Part shown: in pieces, positions 1-5,381 of the stretch
Layout of the letters: each line of letters starts with the position of its first letter
How positions within the stretch are numbered: the first letter of the stretch is position 1
DNA from: JANNAT01 sp031422555
GTDB taxonomy: Bacteria; Pseudomonadota; Alphaproteobacteria; Rhodobacterales; Rhodobacteraceae
DNA length: 6,552 bases
Assembly (NCBI GenBank): GCA_031422555.1
Contig: JANPLZ010000112.1
Location: 1-6,552, forward strand
Direction: 5' to 3'
The notes under the pieces: generated by a model
The model's database searches: none
What the model saw: only the letters and a program-made list of their open reading frames with translations
Told to the model about the DNA's origin: nothing
Made by a program: the position numbers and the translations under genes

Positions 1-361
1 ACATAAACCCCAGTTCCAGCCGCGCCTCGTCGGACATCATATCCATGCCCCAGGGCGGCTCGAACGTCATCGCGACGTTGACGTGTTTGACGCCCGCCAA
101 AGGTTCTATCGCATCCGCCACCCAGCCCGGCATCTCACCGGCCACCGGGCAGCCGGGGGCGGTCAGGGTCATCACAATCTCGACTTCGTTTTCGGCACTG
201 ATTTCAACGGTATAGACCAGTCCCAGATCATAGACATTGACCGGGATTTCCGGGTCAAACACCGTGCGGCACGCCTCGACGACCTGATCATACAAGGGAT
301 GATCGGTGGTGGAGGGGCGGATCAGGGGCGTGCCCTCAATCTTGTCCTGCGGCTGGTTCAT
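1..361 (-). CDS. MIP18/DUF59 family protein, SUF-type Fe-S cluster assembly (3' end cut by window edge)
   Basis: Reading the minus strand from the ATG at 361 gives 120 codons with no stop before the window edge, so the gene is cut at its 3' end. The protein shows the hallmarks of the short MIP18/DUF59 family tied to SUF iron-sulfur cluster assembly: DPEIPVNVYDLGLVY (residues 36-50), LTAPGCPVAGEMP with the conserved cysteine at C71, and EPPWGMDMMSDEARLELG (101-118), near the usual C-terminus. Only a few residues are probably missing. Family members act in the cytosol in maturing or delivering Fe-S clusters; the exact reaction is not settled. The first 20 or so residues are a variable tail. GAGAG lies 4 bases before the start, and a perfect TATAAT lies about 25 bases upstream, so the gene probably has its own promoter rather than depending on ssb. 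A sufT-like name is possible, but sufT is also used for a longer subfamily, so no symbol is given. The absence of a stop in the window is an edge effect, not a defect. Confidence 0.9.
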   Translation of the reverse strand, partial: MNQPQDKIEGTPLIRPSTTDHPLYDQVVEACRTVFDPEIPVNVYDLGLVYTVEISAENEVEIVMTLTAPGCPVAGEMPGWVADAIEPLAGVKHVNVAMTFEPPWGMDMMSDEARLELGFM

Positions 362-386
362 GGCGCTCTCATCTGGTTGTTGAGCG

Positions 387-416
387 ATTATATAGGGAAT
401 TGCGCGCAAAGGTCCA
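387..416 (-). promoter_or_regulatory. Probable sigma70-type promoter of the DUF59 gene
   Basis: On the minus strand a perfect TATAAT (-10, at 392-387) follows TGGACC (-35-like, at 416-411) with an 18-base spacer. The -10 match is exact and the -35 match is weak. Transcription would start near 380 and leave a leader of about 20 bases before the ATG at 361. This is inferred from sequence match and position only. Confidence 0.5.
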
Positions 417-424
417 GTGGCGCT

Positions 425-458
425 GCAAGGGGTGCGGGCAAACGCGGGTGCCCCTTGC
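425..458 (-). terminator. Inverted repeat downstream of ssb, possible terminator
   Basis: A perfect 8-bp inverted repeat, GCAAGGGG (425-432) and CCCCTTGC (451-458), with an 18-base loop, starts 15 bases after the ssb stop codon. With a 3-base bulge the stem can extend by GGC/GCC (419-421 with 459-461). No strong U-tract follows on the minus strand, so it would be a weak or factor-assisted terminator, or an mRNA 3'-end stabiliser. It lies between ssb and the DUF59 promoter, which fits a transcript boundary. Confidence 0.4.
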
Positions 459-472
459 GCCAAAGGCCGGGA

Positions 473-1018
473 TCAGAACGGAATTTCGTCGTCCATATCC
501 GATCGCCCGCCGCCGCCCGCAGCGCCACCACCCGAGGTGCCGCCGCCGCCTGACGCGCCGCCGCGATAACCGCCGCCGCCCGATCCGCCGCCCTGATCTT
601 CATAGCCACCGCGGTCGTCATATCCGCCGCCGCTGCCGCCCGATGCGCCACCTGATCCGCCGCCATCACGCCCGCCCAGCAAGGTCAATTCACCGCGGAA
701 CTGGCGCAGCACAACTTCGGTGGTAAAGCGGTCGGCCCCCGACTGATCTTGCCATTTGCGGGTTTCCAACTGACCTTCGATATACACGGTCGAGCCTTTT
801 TTCAGATATTGCTCGGCGATTTTGCCCAAGGCTTCGTTGAAAATCGCCACCCGGTGCCATTCGGTGCGCTCTTTACGCTCTCCGCTGGCTTTGTCGCGCC
901 AGGTCTCGGATGTGGCGATGTTCAGCGACACCACTTTGCCGCCATTGGGAAAGCTGCGCACTTCGGGATCACGGCCCAGATTTCCGACGATAATAACCTT
1001 GTTGACCGATCCAGCCAT
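473..1018 (-). CDS. ssb: Single-stranded DNA-binding protein SSB
   Basis: This 181-residue protein binds single-stranded DNA, normally as a homotetramer, during replication, recombination and repair, and recruits partners through its C-terminal tip. The N-terminus MAGSVNKVIIVGNLGRDPEV is the classic start of the bacterial SSB OB-fold, which covers about residues 4-112. Aromatic residues at DNA-contacting positions of the family include W40, W54, F60 and W89. Residues 115-173 form a very glycine-rich, disordered linker, and the protein ends in DMDDEIPF, the canonical acidic partner-binding tip, so it is full length. The reading frame is open for 51 codons further upstream, but that stretch resembles no SSB and covers the promoter. 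The ATG at 1018 has GGGAGAG about 5 bases before it and gives the standard N-terminus. It is divergent from the lytic transglycosylase gene. I saw no alphaproteobacterial LexA box (GTTC-N7-GTTC) in the region upstream. Confidence 0.98.
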   Translation of the reverse strand: MAGSVNKVIIVGNLGRDPEVRSFPNGGKVVSLNIATSETWRDKASGERKERTEWHRVAIFNEALGKIAEQYLKKGSTVYIEGQLETRKWQDQSGADRFTTEVVLRQFRGELTLLGGRDGGGSGGASGGSGGGYDDRGGYEDQGGGSGGGGYRGGASGGGGTSGGGAAGGGGRSDMDDEIPF

Positions 1019-1042
1019 CACACTCTCCCTGATTCCGCTTGG

Positions 1043-1062
1043 TCCCGACAGCCTCGTCGGGA
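1043..1062 (-). other. Hairpin in the ssb mRNA leader
   Basis: TCCCGAC (1043-1049) and GTCGGGA (1056-1062) form a perfect 7-bp inverted repeat with a 6-base loop. Given the predicted promoter, it would lie near the 5' end of the ssb transcript, about 25 bases before the start codon. It does not cover the ribosome-binding site and has no U-tract, so it is more likely an mRNA-stabilising leader hairpin or a protein site than a terminator. The role is unknown. Confidence 0.35.
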
Positions 1063-1075
1063 TTGGGTAACAAAA

Positions 1076-1104
1076 GCTATAGACGCGTGGCTTTGTGGCC
1101 GCAA
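1076..1104 (-). promoter_or_regulatory. Probable promoter of ssb
   Basis: On the minus strand TTGCGG (-35, at 1104-1099) and TATAGC (-10, at 1081-1076) are separated by exactly 17 bases, the ideal sigma70 spacing. Transcription would begin near 1069, giving a leader of about 50 bases that contains the hairpin at 1043-1062. It lies in the divergent region between ssb and the lytic transglycosylase gene. Confidence 0.55.
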
Positions 1105-1170
1105 CGGGCCTGTATTGGCGCGGGGATCGCCCCCGTAAGGTGGCAAAGCCTTGCCGATGCGGGGGCAGCA

Positions 1171-1199
1171 CTGGCGAAGATGAAGAAACCCGCTATAGT
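1171..1199 (+). promoter_or_regulatory. Possible promoter of the lytic transglycosylase gene
   Basis: On the plus strand TATAGT (1194-1199) is a good -10 box, placed 27 bases before the ATG at 1227. The hexamer 17 bases upstream, CTGGCG (1171-1176), is a poor -35 match, so the promoter may be weak or activator-dependent. The predicted leader is about 20 bases. The rest of the 208-bp divergent region (1019-1226) holds only the ssb promoter, the ssb leader hairpin and a small GGCAA/TTGCC stem at 1142-1155. Confidence 0.35.
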
Positions 1200-1226
1200 C
1201 GGGGTCGAATTGCAGCGGAATCGTTC

Positions 1227-1844
1227 ATGCGCCCAGTGTCCTCAATTTTGCTTTGTGCCGCCGCGTTTGGCCTGATGCTGGGCAGTGTCGATTTTGCAGG
1301 TGCCGAAGGGCTACGGCTATCAGGGTCTAAAAAGAACCGCGCATCGCTGTTCAAATCGCAAACATCCTTGCTGGATGGGCGGTTGGCCAAGCAATATGAC
1401 GGCTCAAAACGCCTGCGGCCTGATTTCAAGAAAGACGATGCGTCATCGGCCGAGTCGACCTCGCGCAGCTATAGCGGCAAATACAAGGGCGCCTACCTTG
1501 AATTGGCGCGGGCAGCGGCGCGCAAACATGGCGTGCCCGAAGAGTTGTTCTTGCGACTGGTGCAGCAGGAATCGGGGTGGAATCCCGGGGCGGTGTCGAA
1601 CAAGGGCGCAACCGGGCTGGCGCAACTGATGCCCGGCACCGCCGCCAGGCTGGGGGTTGACCCCACCGTTCCTGAACAAAACCTTGAAGGCGGCGCGCGG
1701 TATCTGCGGATGATGTATGATAAATTCGGCTCGTGGCGGCTGGCCTTGGCGGCCTATAACGCAGGGCCGGGGGCGGTTGAAAAATACGACGGCATCCCGC
1801 CCTACACCGAGACCAAGAACTATGTCGTGGCCATTCTGGGCTAA
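1227..1844 (+). CDS. Exported lytic transglycosylase (SLT domain)
   Basis: A 205-residue secreted enzyme predicted to cleave the MurNAc-GlcNAc bond of peptidoglycan, forming 1,6-anhydroMurNAc ends. Residues 1-26 form a signal peptide with a hydrophobic core (residues 7-19) and cleavage predicted after AGA. A basic, serine-rich spacer (27-84) leads to a family 1 SLT domain filling residues 85-205. Its motifs are all present: QQESGWNP with the catalytic glutamate at E115, GATGLAQLMPGTA (127-139), AAYNAGPGAVEKY (175-187) and IPPYTETKNYV (190-200). The protein ends just after the domain, so there is no C-terminal binding module. The frame is open upstream to 1095, but the ATG at 1227 gives the signal peptide immediately and follows the -10 box; the ribosome site (AGCGGA) is weak. 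The cysteine at residue 10 is inside the hydrophobic core and does not form a proper lipobox, so I call it a soluble periplasmic protein. The physiological role (remodelling, recycling or assembly-linked) cannot be told from sequence. Confidence 0.92.
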   Translation: MRPVSSILLCAAAFGLMLGSVDFAGAEGLRLSGSKKNRASLFKSQTSLLDGRLAKQYDGSKRLRPDFKKDDASSAESTSRSYSGKYKGAYLELARAAARKHGVPEELFLRLVQQESGWNPGAVSNKGATGLAQLMPGTAARLGVDPTVPEQNLEGGARYLRMMYDKFGSWRLALAAYNAGPGAVEKYDGIPPYTETKNYVVAILG

Positions 1845-1863
1845 GGGCGGCTTGGGGGGGTAC

Positions 1864-2010
1864 GCGGTAGCAATCAACCTTAGCTAAGCCTTGCAATCAT
1901 CTGTTTTGAAACAAGAAATGCCTCCGGCGGGGATATTTTTGAACAGAGGAAGTCACGCGCTATTTCTGTTCAAAAATACCCCCGCCAGAGGCATCAAAAG
2001 TTGCTACCGC
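1864..2010. repeat. Outer 10-bp inverted repeat enclosing the terminator repeat
   Basis: GCGGTAGCAA (1864-1873) recurs as its exact reverse complement TTGCTACCGC (2001-2010). The arms enclose a 147-bp unit that contains the large inverted repeat at 1918-1994, although the two pairs have different centres (1937 and 1956). The unit fits neatly between the two convergent genes, ending 4 bases from the stop codon of the ATPase gene. No convincing target-site duplication is visible. It could be the ends of a small mobile element or an outer stem of an RNA structure. Confidence 0.4.
1918..1994. terminator. Large inverted repeat, probable bidirectional terminator of two convergent genes
   Basis: Arms 1918-1947 and 1965-1994 pair at 28 of 30 positions (mismatches at 1925/1987 and 1933/1979), with a 17-base loop. 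Each arm read in its own direction starts with a GC-rich segment able to form a 4-bp hairpin (CCTC/GGGG), followed by ATATTTTT on the plus strand or TATTTTT on the minus strand, as in a short intrinsic terminator. The element lies between the stop of the plus-strand transglycosylase gene (1844) and the stop of the minus-strand ATPase gene (2015), where terminators for both directions are expected. The two arms are opposite copies of the repeat also found at 4157-4187. The rest of the 170-bp gap holds only the outer inverted repeat and a 10-bp palindrome at 1879-1888. Confidence 0.75.
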
Positions 2011-2014
2011 ACCG

Positions 2015-4105
2015 TCATTCCGCCGCCATCTTGATCACCGGCTCCATCGAGGCCAGAATTTCATCAGACAGATGGCATTTTACCTGATGCCCGCCCGCCA
2101 GCGTGCGCATGGGGGGCATTTCGATATCGCACAGACCGTTTGGCACTTGGGATTTCCACCGGCACCGGGTCTGGAACGGGCAACCGGGCGGCGGGTTCAT
2201 CGCCGAGGGGATATCGCCTTCCAGCACAATGCGTTTGCGGATCACCCGTGTGTCGGCAATCGGCACGGCCGACAAAAGCGCCTCGGTATAGGGGTGATAG
2301 GGTGGTTGGAACACCTGATCGGTGGTGCCCATTTCCACCACATGCCCCAGATACATCACCATGACGCGGTCTGACAAATAGCGCACGATCGACAGATCAT
2401 GGCTGATGAACAGCAGCGTGGTTTTATTCTCGCGCTGAATGTCCATCAACAGATCGGTTACCGCGGCCTGCACCGACACATCCAGCGCGCTGACCGGCTC
2501 GTCCGCCACCACAACCTTGGCGCCCCCGGCAAAAGCGCGGGCGATGCCGACGCGTTGTTTCTGCCCACCCGACAACTGGCGCGGCATGCGGTCGGCAAAG
2601 GCGCGCGGCAGTTTCACCAGATCAAGCAGTTCCAGCATGCGGTCGGTGCGGTCCTGATCCGACTTGCCAAACTTGAAAATCTCCAGCGCGCGGATGATCT
2701 GGCGGCCCACATTCATTGACGGGTTCAGCGTGTCAAACGGGTTCTGGAACACCATTTGCACCGAACTGACCATATCGGTGTTGCGCTGTTGGATGGGCGT
2801 CGATTGCACGTTTTCGTCAAACAGCATGATGGTGCCCGACGTTGCGGTCTCCAACCCCATCAACACTTTGGCGAAGGTGGATTTGCCACAGCCGGATTCG
2901 CCGACAATCGCCAGTGTCTCGCCTTCGCGGGCCTCGAACGACAGGGTTTCATTGGCCTTGACCACTTTTTTGGTGCCGCCCCCGAAGGACCCGCCCGATA
3001 CCGAATAGTATTTCTTCAAATCCTCCATCTTCAGCACGACTTTGCCGATCGGCGTCTTTGGCTTGGCGGCCCTGATCTTGATCGGCGCGTCCCAATCGAC
3101 CGATTCCCATTTGGCACAACGGCTGGCGTGGCGGTCATCGCCGGGGACAGGCGACATCGCGATCCCCGCGGTGTTGTTGCACAGACCGTCCTGAAAATAA
3201 TCGCAGCGCGGGCCGAAGTTACAGCCATCGGGGCGTTCATGCGGCAACGGAAAATTGCCCGGAATGGCCACCAAAGGATGCGAGTTCTTGTCCGCCCCCG
3301 GCAGCGGGATCGAGCGGAACAGCGCTTGCGTGTAGGGATGGCGCATTTTATCAAACACTTGCACCACATTGCCGGTTTCCACGGCCTCGCCGGAATACAT
3401 CACGCACAGCCGGTCGCAGGTATCAAGGATCAGGCCAAGGTTGTGGCTGATGAACAGCATCGACGTGCCGTATTTGCGGCCCAGTTCCTTGACCAGATCG
3501 ACGATGCCGGCCTCAACGGTCACATCAAGGGCGGTGGTGGGTTCGTCCAATATCAACAGCGCCGGTTTTGACATCAGCGCCATCGCGATGACGATGCGCT
3601 GTTGCTGGCCGCCCGACAGTTGATGCGGAAAGGCGTTGATGATGCGGTCAGGGTCGGGCAGGCGCACATCGGCCACGATTTGCCGCGCCAGCGCCCAGGC
3701 TTCGGTTTTCGACATGCCTTGGTGGATCATCGGCACTTCGGCCAGTTGCGCGCCGATTTTCATCGCCGGGTTTAGCGATGCCATCGGTTCCTGGTAGATC
3801 ATCGCGATTTCTGACCCGCGGATATGGCGCAGCTCTTCCTCGCCCATATTGGTCAGATCGCGGCCTTTGAATTTGATGGTGCCGCCGACGATCTTGCCGT
3901 TCTTGCCCAGATCGCGCATCACCGCCAGCGCTACGGTGGATTTGCCGCAGCCAGACTCGCCCACCAACCCCATCGATTCGCCCTGCATCACCGCGCAGGA
4001 AAAATCCATCACCGCCGGAATTTCACGCATGCGGGTGAAAAAGCTGATCGACAGGTTGGTAATCTCAAGGATCGGTTGAGATGGGTCCCAGGTGGTATCG
4101 GTCAT
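2015..4105 (-). CDS. Peptide/nickel-type ABC importer, two fused ATPase domains (DppD-DppF type)
   Basis: A 696-residue cytoplasmic protein that powers the importer formed with the two permeases encoded upstream. The first half resembles DppD/OppD: Walker A GESGCGKST (49-57), Q-loop Q105, signature LSGGQ (163-167), Walker B LLILDEP (183-189) with catalytic E188, and switch H221. The second half resembles DppF/OppF: Walker A 402-410, Q454, LSGGQ 511-515, Walker B VVVADEP (531-537) with E536, and H569. Both halves look active. Each ends in an oligopeptide-transporter C-terminal domain with four cysteines (C295, C301, C309, C330; and C642, C648, C659, C677), a pattern that in some OppD/DppD proteins binds a 4Fe-4S cluster. 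The fused layout is like GsiA and YejF. I chose the ATG at 4105, which has a GCGAGG ribosome site. A GTG 42 bases upstream keeps the frame but sits in the loop of a hairpin. The gene lies 100 bases after the DppC-like gene. The substrate is not deducible. Confidence 0.95.
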   Translation of the reverse strand: MTDTTWDPSQPILEITNLSISFFTRMREIPAVMDFSCAVMQGESMGLVGESGCGKSTVALAVMRDLGKNGKIVGGTIKFKGRDLTNMGEEELRHIRGSEIAMIYQEPMASLNPAMKIGAQLAEVPMIHQGMSKTEAWALARQIVADVRLPDPDRIINAFPHQLSGGQQQRIVIAMALMSKPALLILDEPTTALDVTVEAGIVDLVKELGRKYGTSMLFISHNLGLILDTCDRLCVMYSGEAVETGNVVQVFDKMRHPYTQALFRSIPLPGADKNSHPLVAIPGNFPLPHERPDGCNFGPRCDYFQDGLCNNTAGIAMSPVPGDDRHASRCAKWESVDWDAPIKIRAAKPKTPIGKVVLKMEDLKKYYSVSGGSFGGGTKKVVKANETLSFEAREGETLAIVGESGCGKSTFAKVLMGLETATSGTIMLFDENVQSTPIQQRNTDMVSSVQMVFQNPFDTLNPSMNVGRQIIRALEIFKFGKSDQDRTDRMLELLDLVKLPRAFADRMPRQLSGGQKQRVGIARAFAGGAKVVVADEPVSALDVSVQAAVTDLLMDIQRENKTTLLFISHDLSIVRYLSDRVMVMYLGHVVEMGTTDQVFQPPYHPYTEALLSAVPIADTRVIRKRIVLEGDIPSAMNPPPGCPFQTRCRWKSQVPNGLCDIEMPPMRTLAGGHQVKCHLSDEILASMEPVIKMAAE

Positions 4106-4135
4106 GGCAGCCTCGCTTTGACGATTAGGGCAGTT

Positions 4136-4187
4136 CGGGGGCTTCACGCCCCCGGACCCCCGTGGGATATTTATGAACAGATGAAAC
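4136..4187 (+). repeat. Third copy of the intergenic repeat, with a 7-bp GC hairpin
   Basis: A perfect hairpin, CGGGGGC (4136-4142) and GCCCCCG (4148-4154) with a 5-base loop, is followed by GACCCCCGTGGGATATTT and then ATGAACAGATGAA. Bases 4164-4186 match the left arm of the element at 1918-1947 almost completely (GGGATATTT-TGAACAGA-GAA, allowing single-base differences), so they belong to one repeat family. This copy fills the gap between the DppC-like permease gene and the ATPase gene, and its U-rich side points along the plus strand, antisense to the operon. It may tune how much ATPase mRNA is made or kept, or stop antisense transcripts. Confidence 0.65.
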
Positions 4188-4205
4188 CGACGCGGGGTGG
4201 CATCA

Positions 4206-5375
4206 TCAGTCTTTCATGCTTTCTTCGCGCAAGCCGTCGGCCAACAGGTTCAGGCCCAAAACAAGGCTCATCAGGGCAAGGGCAGGGGTGATGGCGGGGT
4301 GCAGATAGATCGACAGCAGCTTGCGGCCATCATCAATCGTCGATCCCCAATCCGGGCTTTCGGGGGAAACGCCCAAGCCAAAGAACCCAAGCGTGCCCAG
4401 CAGGATGGTGGTATAGCCGATGCGCAGGCAGAAATCGACGATCAGCGGCCCGCGCGCGTTGGGAAGGATTTCCCACAGCATGATATACCACGCGCCTTCG
4501 CCACGCGTTTGCCCCGCCGCCACATAATCGCGCGCTTTCAGATCCATCACGATGCCGCGGACGATGCGGAATACGGTGGGGGAATTGACGAACACCACCG
4601 ACACAAACACGTTCAGCAGGTTCGGGTCCATCGACCAGACGCCCAAAGGATCGGCGTTGAACGCAAGGCCCGAATAGGCCCACAGCCCGATCACGATGGT
4701 GACCCCGACATACAGGTTGCGGCGCGGCGGGTTGGTGAAAAAGCGCGAATTGAACAACGTTGCAAAGAAGATGATCGGAAAGATGAACAGCACCGCCGCC
4801 AGATAGATCGGAATGCCGGTGACGCGAATTTCGGGCGTGACCAGCAGATAGAACAGCAAGATCACCGGAAAGGCCAAAACCAGATTGGCAAAGAATGACA
4901 AGATGGTGTCCAGCTTGCCGCCGAAATAGCCCGCAGGCAATCCAAGGGTGACGCCGACCATAAAGGCAAAGGTGGTGGCGGCAGGCGCAATCGTCAGCAC
5001 CCGGCGCGCCCCCATCACCACCCGCGAAAACACATCGCGTGCCAGATGATCGCCGCCCAGCAGGAAATAGCCGTATTGGCCGTCTTTGACATCAATCAGC
5101 GCGGTGCCGGGCAGCGGGTTCTTGATGCGGCCAAATTGGGCGATCGGGTCCATGGTGATGATCAGATCGGCAAAAATGGCCGTGAACACCCAAAACATCA
5201 CCAGCAAAAAGCCAACCATGCCGACCGGGCTGTCAAACAATTTGCCGTAAAGGCCCAAGTTGCGTTTGAACTTGATCGACAGCGCGAAAGTCACGATCAG
5301 GGCAATCCAGACCGGCAAGAACTGCTGCAAAATACGGGCAATGATGCTGCCCCAGGAAAGTGCGTCATCCATCAT
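4206..5375 (-). CDS. Peptide/nickel-type ABC transporter permease, DppC-like, with extra membrane segments
   Basis: A 389-residue inner-membrane subunit of the importer. Family marks are LLGGDHLARDVFSRVVMGAR (105-124), the cytoplasmic EAA coupling loop ARDYVAAGQTRGEG to EILPNARGP (281-310), FFGLGVSPESPDWGSTIDDG (331-350) and the C-terminal GLNLLADGLRE (374-384). Typical DppC proteins have about 300 residues and six membrane helices. Here there is an extra hydrophobic segment at 17-36 before the usual first helix (51-73), and about 65 additional residues at 185-252 containing two more hydrophobic segments (188-208, 221-238). The permease core resumes at VSVVFVNSPTVFRIVRG (258-274). The extra first helix would change the side on which the N-terminus lies. 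Six bases separate it from the DppB-like gene, whose stop codon lies in a TGAGGT that serves as ribosome site. Two consecutive ATG codons (5375, 5372) are possible starts; the second has better spacing. The two permeases probably pair as a heterodimer. Confidence 0.93.
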   Translation of the reverse strand: MMDDALSWGSIIARILQQFLPVWIALIVTFALSIKFKRNLGLYGKLFDSPVGMVGFLLVMFWVFTAIFADLIITMDPIAQFGRIKNPLPGTALIDVKDGQYGYFLLGGDHLARDVFSRVVMGARRVLTIAPAATTFAFMVGVTLGLPAGYFGGKLDTILSFFANLVLAFPVILLFYLLVTPEIRVTGIPIYLAAVLFIFPIIFFATLFNSRFFTNPPRRNLYVGVTIVIGLWAYSGLAFNADPLGVWSMDPNLLNVFVSVVFVNSPTVFRIVRGIVMDLKARDYVAAGQTRGEGAWYIMLWEILPNARGPLIVDFCLRIGYTTILLGTLGFFGLGVSPESPDWGSTIDDGRKLLSIYLHPAITPALALMSLVLGLNLLADGLREESMKD

Positions 5376-5381
5376 GCTACC

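Noticed and set aside
500..676. Apparent CCG/CGG tandem repeat
   Set aside because: This is the glycine codon run of the SSB linker, a normal feature of alphaproteobacterial SSB, not an independent repeat element.
83..726. Plus-strand open frames across the DUF59 gene and the end of ssb
   Set aside because: They are antisense to two recognised genes, and the arginine-rich stretch is simply the reverse of the SSB glycine linker.
1019..1226. LexA/SOS box upstream of ssb
   Set aside because: I searched the divergent region for GTTC-N7-GTTC and GAAC-N7-GAAC and found neither.
1227..1260. Possible lipoprotein signal (cysteine at residue 10) in the transglycosylase
   Set aside because: The preceding residues ILL do not fit a lipobox, the cysteine lies too early in the hydrophobic core, and a normal AGA cleavage site follows.
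1879..1888. 10-bp palindrome CTTAGCTAAG
   Set aside because: Several perfect 10-bp palindromes are expected by chance in a window this size, and no partner site was found.
1426..1896. Minus-strand open frames opposite the lytic transglycosylase
   Set aside because: They overlap a gene with all SLT motifs and run into the terminator region; products are R/P/A-rich shadows.
2756..3571. Plus-strand open frame of 271 codons opposite the fused ATPase
   Set aside because: It lies wholly inside a gene with complete ABC motifs and resembles no family I know.
4197..4898. Plus-strand open frame of 233 codons opposite the DppC-like permease
   Set aside because: Its composition (rich in Q, D, R, H) mirrors hydrophobic codons read in antisense; no ribosome site or domain was seen.
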